Shown: in pieces, positions 42,755 through 48,434 of the stretch
Numbering within the stretch: the stretch's first letter is position 1
Layout of the letters: the number at the start of each line of letters is the position of its first letter
Source of the DNA: JAYWGN01 sp043778255
GTDB lineage: Bacteria > Bacteroidota > Bacteroidia > Chitinophagales > Chitinophagaceae
DNA: 48,434 nucleotides
Assembly: GCA_043778255.1 (NCBI GenBank)
Contig: JAYWGN010000006.1
Coordinates: 1 to 48,434, forward strand
Direction: 5' to 3'
Notes under the pieces: model-generated
Told to the model about the DNA's origin: nothing
Databases searched by the model: none
What the model saw: only the letters and a program-made list of their open reading frames with translations
Position numbers and translations under genes: made by a program

Positions 42755-43257
42755 AATTAGTAATTACCATAATATTGTTGTGTGTAACGCAAATGATAAT
42801 GGCTCAAAAGCCTAAAAAATTTAATGTGCAATTGCCCAATATTGCCTGTGAAGAATGCAAAACTATAATAGAGCAAAAGTTTGCAAAAGGAGTAGATGGC
42901 ATATTAGCCATAGATGTGAAGTGGCGAAGTAAGTATGCCAAAATTACATATTTGGAAGATAGAATAGATACAGGCAACATAAGGCTACTGTTAGCCGAGT
43001 ACGGATTTGATGCCGATAATGAGATAGCTGATACAAAGATGATGCAACGGTTGCCACCTTGTTGCCAACGATTAGCCACCCCTAAAGTAGCTGACCCTGT
43101 ACCACCTGCACCCCCAAAAATACCCAAAGCTGAAACTCCAACACCTGCTGTAGTACCCACCACTAAGGGTGGGGTAGTAACACCCACACCAGCAAAGCCA
43201 ACAACTAAACCAGTGGTGCTACCAACCCAAAAAGGAATTAAAAAGCCAAAGAGCTAG
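42751..43257 (+). CDS. exported heavy-metal-associated domain protein with proline-rich tail
   Basis: The 168-residue protein has a signal peptide (MKLVITIILLCVTQMIMAQ) and one HMA fold at about 23-95. The metal site is reduced to CEEC at 33-36 instead of the usual M-x-C-x-x-C, keeping the two cysteines. A second cysteine pair lies near residue 104 (LPPCCQRL). The last 65 residues are low-complexity Pro, Thr, Lys and Val, typical of an extended periplasmic linker. It probably binds a soft metal outside the cytoplasm; partners are not visible. Confidence 0.75.
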   Translation: MKLVITIILLCVTQMIMAQKPKKFNVQLPNIACEECKTIIEQKFAKGVDGILAIDVKWRSKYAKITYLEDRIDTGNIRLLLAEYGFDADNEIADTKMMQRLPPCCQRLATPKVADPVPPAPPKIPKAETPTPAVVPTTKGGVVTPTPAKPTTKPVVLPTQKGIKKPKS

Positions 43258-43500
43258 TAAATGTTACTATTATATAAGTCAAATATATGGATAATAAATT
43301 TAGCAATTTGGCAATAATGAATTATTAGATTAACAAATGAATTGCTAATATTTTAAGTATAAAATTTTTAGTGTAAAATGTTTAATTACAATACATTGTA
43401 TGGTTTATATAAATAAATTATTTAGTTAAAAATTAACCATTATTTACTAATTTAAAGATTTTAAAATTCCGCATTAGTTTTATTAAAATTATTTATTAAT

Positions 43501-44106
43501 TTGACATTATTAATTGAATATCAGTATTTTGGATGTATTAACTACTATAATGCTTTATGTAAGTATAAATATATACAATTTGAGGTATTTGAAAATTACC
43601 AAAAATCGAGTTTTCGTAATAAAATGGAGTTGGCTAGCCCACAAGGTAGGCAAGTATTAAGTGTGCCTATATTGGGCGGTAGAGGCATTAGGCAACCAAT
43701 GTACAATGTTGGTATTGATAATAGGCAAGCTTGGCAAACTAACAATTATAAAACAATAGTTAACTTATACAACCGTTCCCCTTGGTTTGAATATTACAAG
43801 GATTCGCTATATGAACTGTACCAGACTCCCGTAGCATTACTTACACAATGGAATAAATTATGTACTCAATGGGCATTAGCTAAACTTAAGGTTAATGCCA
43901 TACTGACAGAAACTGCAAATTACACCAAAACAAACCACCTCCCCGACATTGTAGATTATAGAAATAATGACTACGCTAACCATGAAACCGGACCTATACA
44001 CTACCTCCAAGTATTTGACCAACAATTTGGTTTTATGCCCAACCTCTCCATACTCGATTTATTGTTTTGCGAAGGTCCCAATGCAGTTAATTATTTTGGA
44101 AAGTGA
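43501..44106 (+). CDS. WbqC family protein
   Basis: WbqC-like proteins occur in O-antigen and surface-glycan loci and are thought to have a glycosyl- or aminotransfer-related role; the activity is not established to my knowledge. The 201 residues match the family start (LIEYQYFGCINYYNAL), the YQKSSFRNKMEL segment, LSVPILGG and a C-terminal NLSILDLLFCEGPN. No ATG gives this N-terminus; TTG at 43501 is the only fitting start. It borders the 5' break of the Rhs remnant. The 243 bp upstream to the HMA gene contain no feature that I can name. Confidence 0.85.
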   Translation: MTLLIEYQYFGCINYYNALCKYKYIQFEVFENYQKSSFRNKMELASPQGRQVLSVPILGGRGIRQPMYNVGIDNRQAWQTNNYKTIVNLYNRSPWFEYYKDSLYELYQTPVALLTQWNKLCTQWALAKLKVNAILTETANYTKTNHLPDIVDYRNNDYANHETGPIHYLQVFDQQFGFMPNLSILDLLFCEGPNAVNYFGK

Positions 44107-44151
44107 TAGGATGTTTGTTTTGGTAACTTTACCATACATTAAGTAATAACA

Positions 44152-44979
44152 GTATATAATTACAAGTACGACCAGCTTAACCGTATAAGGCGTATGGATG
44201 CTTACACTGGCTTAAATGCCACAGGCACAGGGTGGGCAGGGCCACTAACCCCCACCATTAACTACCGCGAAAGAGTAAAGTACGATGCCAATGGCAACAT
44301 ACTCAATTACGACCGCCGTGGCAATGCCAACCTAAGTATGGATAGCCTAAAGTATGCCTATGCCTATACCACCCTTACAGCACCCAATACCCTGGTACCC
44401 TTTGACCCCAGCATAACCAACCCCTATACCATAGCAGGGCTAAAAGAAGTACGCAACCAACTAACCCATGTAGCCGACCTAACACCAGCCACCAACTACA
44501 CCACCGATATAGATAACCAACCCATAAGCAACTATGAGTACGACGAAATAGGCAACCTCATAAAAGACAGTAGCGAAAACCGAACCCTAATAACCTGGAA
44601 CGTATATGGCAAAATAGAACGAGTAGAAAAACTAACCAACGTAGCTACCAAAGCCAAATACATACAATATACATACGATGCCAGTGGCAACCGAATAAGT
44701 AAGCGAATAGCCACCTATGGCACAGCCGTAGTAGATTATACCCAATATGTACGAGATGCCAGTGGCAACGTAATGGCAGTGTATAGCTATGTACAGGACA
44801 GTACCACCACCGCCACCGCACTAACAGCCGGCACCCTCAACCTAACCGAGCAGCACCTATATGGCAGCAGCCGAATAGCCGTATTAAATAGGGTAATAAA
44901 TGTAGAGGCAAATACCAACGAAATACTTATCTTTACACGAGGCAACAAGTTCTTTGAGTTTAACAATAATTTGAAATGA
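44152..44979 (+). pseudogene. 5'-truncated Rhs/YD-repeat gene remnant
   Basis: The open frame before the first ATG (44194) already reads YNYKYDQLNRIRRMDA, a YD-repeat, and is blocked by an in-frame stop at 44140-44142, so the gene has lost its long 5' part. Further YD motifs follow: YDANGNILNYDRRGN, YEYDEIGNLIKDS, YTYDASGNRISKR and YVRDASGNVMAVY. The frame stops at 44979 just after TRGNKFFEF, where Rhs proteins normally run into the NHLGNVLVTISD segment. That segment resumes at about 45090 in another frame, on the far side of a hairpin element. The coding is visibly richer in C and G than its surroundings. Confidence 0.85.
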
Positions 44980-45089
44980 AGTATATATAAACATTAATTA
45001 TGAACTAAGTACTTAATGCCGATTTAATAAACAAATAATACATTAGGCGAAGCCGCAATTGTATTATATTGTTTATAAATACGGTATAA
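44961..45089. mobile_element. ~128-bp palindromic element, copy 2, inserted in the Rhs gene
   Basis: The core 45016-45087 is an imperfect palindrome: ATGCCG with CGGTAT at the ends, ATAAACAA with TTGTTTAT, then ATAATACA with TGTATTAT, and a perfect GGC-GAA-GCC tip. It matches copy 1 at 36242-36369. Here it separates KFFEF from NHLGNV of the Rhs core, adding about 127 bp and shifting the frame by one. No long target duplication is evident; TAAC is found at both borders. It has no gene of its own, like a MITE or REP-type element. Confidence 0.65.
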
Positions 45090-46318
45090 CCAACCACTTA
45101 GGCAATGTATTAGTAACCATAAGCGACCGCATAATAAAGGCAGGCACAGTAGGCAACACAGCCACTTACCTAACTGCCGATGTAAAAACCGCCACCGATT
45201 ACTACCCCTTTGGAATGGCCATGCCAGGCCGAACCTACACAGCAGGTACAGCATATAGGTATGGGTTTAATGGAAAGGAGAATTCTGCCGAAATTAATAG
45301 CGGTGCAGTAACCTTTGAAGCTAGAATTTACGATAGTAGAATAGGTAGGTTTTTTAGTACCGACCCAAGGCAAGGGGAGTATGCTTGGCAAAGTACTTAT
45401 GTCTATTTTAGCAATTGCCCTACAAGTATTGTTGATTTTAAAGGAGGAGGCTCAAAAGACCCAATACCACCAATGGTTATGGCTGAAAGGCATAACATAA
45501 ATAAATTTGGAAATTTGGCTGGTTCGAGTGCAAGTAAAAATGAAATTACATCAGTGATTATTAACGCTGAATGGGCAAAGAATGAAGTTTTAGAGGGGTT
45601 TTATAAAGAAGCTCAAGGGTTAGCAATAGGAACAAAAGGTAAAGTTGATGTAACTTTAAATAATGGCAGTATTTGGAATATTGATGTGAAAACAGGACAT
45701 TTTTTTCCAAAAGGGGATGGAAAAAATGTGATAGATTTGAGTGGCGAAGAAGCATCTTTAATTGATGATGTCTGTAAAGGCAATATTAGAAATGGGGGAA
45801 CCAATTCAAAATTAATGGAAAGCTTACAAAAAGCACTTGAGGGTCGTAATATGCCTTTAAGTGAAAACTTGCAAAAAGTAATTGGTGCACTTTCAGAGAA
45901 ATTTAGTGGAAGTATAAATGAAGCAGTCGCAACATTTGAAGGAAGTCTTTTAAAACCAGATATTGAACTTCCTAATGATATTAGATCACGTTATAACATA
46001 AAAGCAGGGACAGAAAATTTTGTAAAGTTTGCTGGTCGAAATATTTTAAAAGTTGCTACAGCAGGTTTAATTGCTTATTCCGTATATGAGATAGTTGTCT
46101 CAGATAACCCTGCACTTGAAGTGGGAAAACAATTAACTACATTTGCTGCATTTTCAGAGGGTTTTGCAATAGGTGCAGGAGGCACATCTTTTTCAGGGCC
46201 TGGTTGTGTGTTGGGTGGTTTATTTGGTGGCTTGCTTGCCGCGGCACTTGCCTCTTACACAATTGATGCAATAGAAAGTACAACCTATACAGTAAACGAA
46301 TTAATAAATAGAAATTAG
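45059..46318 (+). CDS. Rhs core end and C-terminal toxin tip
   Basis: The first nine codons come from the inserted hairpin element; then the Rhs core resumes: ITNHLGNVLVTISDR at 10-24, DYYPFGMAMPGR near 47-58, YRYGFNGKENSAEIN at 66-80 and ARIYDSRIGRFFSTDPRQG at 88-106, ending with PTSIVDFKGG near 121-130. Residues 131-419 are the variable tip, without a recognised enzyme motif. Its last third is unusual: a hydrophobic helix near 325-341 and a Gly/Ala-rich stretch (GAGGTSFSGPGCVLGGLFGG, 372-391, then LLAAALAS) that could insert in a membrane. The start codon for this stretch is unclear (TTG at 45059 is the frame edge), so it may be silent or used as an orphan tip cassette. Confidence 0.7.
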   Translation: MYYIVYKYGITNHLGNVLVTISDRIIKAGTVGNTATYLTADVKTATDYYPFGMAMPGRTYTAGTAYRYGFNGKENSAEINSGAVTFEARIYDSRIGRFFSTDPRQGEYAWQSTYVYFSNCPTSIVDFKGGGSKDPIPPMVMAERHNINKFGNLAGSSASKNEITSVIINAEWAKNEVLEGFYKEAQGLAIGTKGKVDVTLNNGSIWNIDVKTGHFFPKGDGKNVIDLSGEEASLIDDVCKGNIRNGGTNSKLMESLQKALEGRNMPLSENLQKVIGALSEKFSGSINEAVATFEGSLLKPDIELPNDIRSRYNIKAGTENFVKFAGRNILKVATAGLIAYSVYEIVVSDNPALEVGKQLTTFAAFSEGFAIGAGGTSFSGPGCVLGGLFGGLLAAALASYTIDAIESTTYTVNELINRN

Positions 46319-46394
46319 ATAAATGAAAATGAAATTAATTTTTCAAATTTAATATTTTCGAAATTTGTAGTGTAACTAGAAAATTTTTATAAAA

Positions 46395-46988
46395 ATGTCA
46401 AAGTTCAAAATTATCCCATACATATGGGTAAAGAATGAAATTAAGATTGAAATAACTAATGATTTAGATTATTTAACTTTTAATGAGATAAATAAAAAAT
46501 ATAGTGAACATTTCTTAAAATATCAAGGTGGAATAATTTTAAAAAACAGTAAAAATGAATATCTTTTCGAAACCTCTGATTTACACTATTATTATGATGC
46601 AGAATGTTTTATAATAAGAAACTATTTATTTTTTAAACATAAAGTTCAGGTTACAACTAAAAATCTTACTCTGTTAATGACAGGTGGTCATAAATTTTAC
46701 ATTTTAAAAAATGAAAACAGCTATTACTTCAAATATATTACAAAAAATGGAAAATCATTACCACCAGAAATTAAATACACTTTTATTGATGATGAAAAAT
46801 TATTGTCTTTAAAGTTATCTTACATTGAATTAATAGAAGCATTAGAAAATTCTATTGAAGCAATTTATAATATGTATAAAACGAATTATGATGTATTAAA
46901 AAATAATGAGGTCTTTTTACGCTATTTTAAATACATCAAGAATCTAAGTACAAAGCAAAATTTTGATGGCTCAGATGACTATTGGTAA
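46395..46988 (+). CDS. hypothetical protein, candidate immunity protein for the Rhs tip
   Basis: The 197-residue protein lies 76 bp downstream of the toxin tip on the same strand, the standard place of the immunity gene in Rhs loci. It is much more A/T-rich than the Rhs core, has no signal peptide, and is a cytoplasmic mixed alpha/beta protein with many Lys, Asn and Tyr (for example LHYYYDAECFIIRNYLFFKH). I recognise no domain. Immunity function is inferred only from position. Confidence 0.55.
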   Translation: MSKFKIIPYIWVKNEIKIEITNDLDYLTFNEINKKYSEHFLKYQGGIILKNSKNEYLFETSDLHYYYDAECFIIRNYLFFKHKVQVTTKNLTLLMTGGHKFYILKNENSYYFKYITKNGKSLPPEIKYTFIDDEKLLSLKLSYIELIEALENSIEAIYNMYKTNYDVLKNNEVFLRYFKYIKNLSTKQNFDGSDDYW

Positions 46989-47254
46989 TACATAATACTA
47001 GCACCCCACTGGCGCAGGTCTTTCATACTAGTGCTGGGTATTGCCCAGTGCTTTAGGGTTACTTTTTTCATAGGATAGAGGCAGTGTATAAAGTGCCATA
47101 ACTTATAAAAAATCGAGCCATTTTTGCAAGCTGCAAACCCTTACTTTTTTTTTCAATTGAAAAAATCAATTGAAAAGAAAAATACATACCTTTATAATGT
47201 TGCAAAAGCAACAACAGTTCTTTGTAAAAACCGATGTAAGCATTTTTTTTTCAA
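46989..47254. other. non-coding stretch with several palindromes
   Basis: Between the immunity candidate and the Rhs scrap there is no gene. It holds a CTGGG-TATTG-CCCAG hairpin (about 47034-47050), TTTGCA (47123-47128) with TGCAAA (47132-47137), TGTTGC (47198-47203) with GCAACA (47208-47213), and three CAATTG centres in T-run/A-run settings (47154, 47167, 47252). These look like degraded repeat or terminator structures between shuffled modules. Confidence 0.5.
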
Positions 47255-47386
47255 TTGAAAAAAACTGGTGCAGGAGGATATAGGTATGGGTTTAATGGAA
47301 AGGAGAATTCTGCCGAAATTAACAGCGGTGCTGTAACCTTTGAAGCTAGAATTTACGATAGTAGAATAGGTAGGTTTTTTGAGTAA
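47255..47386 (+). pseudogene. Rhs core scrap, nearly identical to 45253-45355
   Basis: Bases 47278-47380 repeat 45253-45355 with only two differences in 103 bp, both synonymous (AAT to AAC, GCA to GCT). The frame reads YRYGFNGKENSAEINSG and on to GRFF, then stops (GAG TAA) instead of continuing to STDP. It is the type of core fragment that precedes orphan Rhs toxin cassettes, but no toxin tip follows in frame. Confidence 0.8.
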
Positions 47387-47431
47387 CTACATTTTGAAAG
47401 TTTAAATGAATAAAAGGTTTATAAGTTGGGG
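47372..47431 (+). repeat. ~60-bp direct repeat, left copy
   Basis: AGGTTTTTTGAG followed by CTACATTTTGAAAG and AATGAATAAAAGG recurs at 48373-48432, a distance of 1001 bp, with about three substitutions. The first bases (AGGTTTTTTGAG) are the end of the Rhs core scrap. The two copies bracket the ORF6N gene and its palindromes. Confidence 0.8.
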
Positions 47432-47479
47432 ACTCGGCAAAGCCTGTACCGCCAAATGCGGTAAACCAGAGACCCCAAC
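47425..47479. other. three-way-junction-like structured repeat
   Basis: An outer stem GTTGGGGACTC (47425-47435) pairs with GAGACCCCAAC (47469-47479) with one mismatch. Inside are two small hairpins: GGC-AAA-GCC (47436-47444) and ACCGC-CAAAT-GCGGT (47448-47462). A related GTTGGGGTC begins at the right end of the window (48426). A further GGTAC (47492-47496) pairs with GTACC (47509-47513). It may be the end of a hairpin-ended mobile element or a structured RNA. Confidence 0.5.
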
Positions 47480-47525
47480 GGGACATAAAGCGGTACTGCC
47501 TTTGCCACGTACCCTGCTGTTATTA

Positions 47526-48068
47526 TTAGTCGTAATGTTTAAATCCTATTTTGTTTCTTGTGGTTGGTTTTTTATCTTTTTCAATTAATTCTTTCAATAC
47601 CGTAAATATTGTTTCAATATCGGTGTTATTACTTTTTACTTCTTTTTCCATTTTTGCAAGTTGCAATAAAATATCTTTATGGGTAAGTGCATATTCTCTC
47701 ATTTTTACAAATACTCTTATAATTTTCAGGTTTACATCAATAGCAGTTTTACTGTTTAATATGCAAGATAACATAGTAACACCCTGTTCGGTAAAGCAAA
47801 ATGGAGCATAGCGTAACCCTTGTTTGTCGGCTGTGGTTAATATAGTATTTTCACGCCATTTTTTAAATTCAATTGCGGTCATTTCAAACATAAAATCTTT
47901 TGGGAAACGTTCTATATTACGTTTTACAGCTTCTTTTAATCGTTTAGTTTCTACACTATATAATTCTGCTAAATCTCGATCTAGCATTACTTTTTCGCCA
48001 CGTACAGCATAAATTCGATTGAGTATTTTTTGCTCTACTACTAAAGTCTGTAATTCTTTTTTTGCCAT
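47526..48068 (-). CDS. ORF6N domain protein
   Basis: ORF6N is a DNA-binding domain of the KilA-N/Rha group found in phage antirepressor-like proteins. The 180 residues begin with the domain: ILNRIYAVRGEKVMLDRDLAELY, then VKRNIERFPKDFMFEMT and LRYAPFCFTEQGVTMLSCIL (partial motifs quoted). The C-terminal ~70 residues form a coiled coil (LAKMEKEVKSNNTDIETIF). Two palindromes lie 38 and 94 bp upstream of its ATG. It is bracketed by the 1001-bp-spaced direct repeat. Its role in chromosomes is unknown; regulation of neighbouring repeats is a possibility. Confidence 0.9.
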   Translation of the reverse strand: MAKKELQTLVVEQKILNRIYAVRGEKVMLDRDLAELYSVETKRLKEAVKRNIERFPKDFMFEMTAIEFKKWRENTILTTADKQGLRYAPFCFTEQGVTMLSCILNSKTAIDVNLKIIRVFVKMREYALTHKDILLQLAKMEKEVKSNNTDIETIFTVLKELIEKDKKPTTRNKIGFKHYD

Positions 48069-48105
48069 ATAATTTTTTATAATACAAATATAAAAGCTAT
48101 TTGCT

Positions 48106-48184
48106 TTGGAGGTCGCAATTTGCGACCTCCAATTATTTATTATCCTTTAGTTTTGTGTACTGGACATCGCAAATTGCGTCCTCC
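48106..48184. promoter_or_regulatory. two related palindromes upstream of the ORF6N gene
   Basis: The first is nearly perfect: TTGGAGGTCGCAA (48106-48118) and TTGCGACCTCCAA (48120-48132) with a single central base. The second (48162-48184) keeps the core CGCAAATTGCG with imperfect outer arms (GGACAT and TCCTCC). They lie in the 5' flank of ORF6N and are candidate binding sites or hairpin repeats. Function is inferred. Confidence 0.55.
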
Positions 48185-48372
48185 AATTGCCAAAAAAAAT
48201 CTCTTTTTATTCTGGCATTGTCTTGTATTTTACAGCATAAGGCAGTACAAGCTTTGCCACAAACCCTACCGTAAATTTAATTTTGTATATTATTATTGAA
48301 TAAAATGAGTAATTTTATGTTTCCGTTTTGGTGGGGTCTTGTGGTTCTTGCCACATACCCTACCAAAAATTT
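48185..48372. other. non-coding stretch with nested hairpin and TTGCCAC..ACCCT repeats
   Basis: TTTTGGTGGGGT (48326-48337) pairs with ACCCTACCAAAA (48357-48368) with one mismatch; inside, GTGG (48341-48344) pairs with CCAC (48351-48354). The phrase TTGCCAC, two bases, ACCCT occurs at 47502, 48254 and 48348. No gene is seen in the 366 bp from 48069 to the window end apart from the palindromes and the direct repeat. Confidence 0.5.
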
Positions 48373-48432
48373 AGGTTTTTTGAGCCACTACATTTTGAAA
48401 GTTTAAATGAATAAAAGGTTCATAAGTTGGGG
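48373..48432 (+). repeat. ~60-bp direct repeat, right copy
   Basis: This matches 47372-47431 with about three substitutions. Its first bases translate in the Rhs frame as RFFEPLHFESLNE then stop, while the left copy stops directly after RFFE. The match breaks off at the window edge (GTTGGGGTC), where the left copy enters the structured repeat, so the repeat unit probably continues outside. Confidence 0.8.
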
Positions 48433-48434
48433 TC

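Noticed and set aside
45059..45085. TTG at 45059 as a genuine start for the Rhs tip protein
   Set aside because: These codons belong to the inserted hairpin element; the frame edge is accidental, so no start was asserted.

Overview
The window looks like a chromosomal segment of a low-GC member of the Bacteroidota, probably in or near the Chitinophagales or Sphingobacteriales. The evidence is the A/T-rich coding, a C-terminal type IX secretion sorting domain on the DUF1501 protein, the DUF1800/DUF1501 pair, DUF5686 and CarboxypepD_reg proteins, an ECF sigma factor followed by an anti-sigma-like protein, and promoter elements of the Bacteroidota -7 type (TAnnTTTG) in place of a classical -10. 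No rRNA, tRNA or CRISPR array was recognised. No database search was run; family names come from motifs and architecture.

Layout. 1-1.3 kb: the 3' part of an unknown gene and a small membrane protein. 1.3-3.1 kb: a three-gene HipBST-type toxin-antitoxin locus (minus strand). 3.2-6.9 kb: DUF1800 and DUF1501 secreted-protein pair. 7-9.8 kb: membrane protein plus ABC ATPase. 9.8-17 kb: M20 amidohydrolase, lipoprotein, RlmH, rhomboid protease, TilS, glutaminyl cyclase, PaiB-like flavoprotein, Mrp ATPase. 17-23.2 kb: CarboxypepD_reg and DUF5686 proteins, PrmA, anti-sigma/sigma pair. 23.2-34.5 kb: seven close-packed minus-strand genes: a sugar MFS transporter, a GH13 amylase, a GT-C membrane protein fused to a uridine-kinase-like domain, a class II aldolase, a tandem double nucleotidyltransferase, a GT2 glycosyltransferase and a YfhO-like membrane protein. 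34.7-43.3 kb: housekeeping genes (GtrA, FKBP, GNAT, GbsR-type regulator, ferredoxin, IscX, endonuclease/phosphatase, KdsC, L19, Rpn nuclease, NUDIX, PyrE, an HMA protein). 43.5-48.4 kb: an accessory region with a WbqC protein, a truncated Rhs gene broken by a hairpin element, a toxin tip with a candidate immunity gene, a second Rhs core scrap, an ORF6N gene, and many palindromes and direct repeats.

The two most interesting parts are the five-gene cluster at 23.26-31.06 kb and the Rhs/ORF6N repeat region. The cluster carries kinase, aldolase, double nucleotidyltransferase and polyprenol-type glycosyltransferase functions with translationally coupled junctions. It reads as a pathway that makes, activates and transfers an unusual sugar or small phosphorylated unit to a surface glycan or lipid; this is inferred from architecture only. 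The Rhs region shows module shuffling: a 103-bp core segment is repeated with two synonymous changes, a ~60-bp direct repeat is spaced 1001 bp apart around the ORF6N gene, and an approximately 128-bp hairpin element also occurs beside the FKBP gene, with a base-pair covariation between the two copies.
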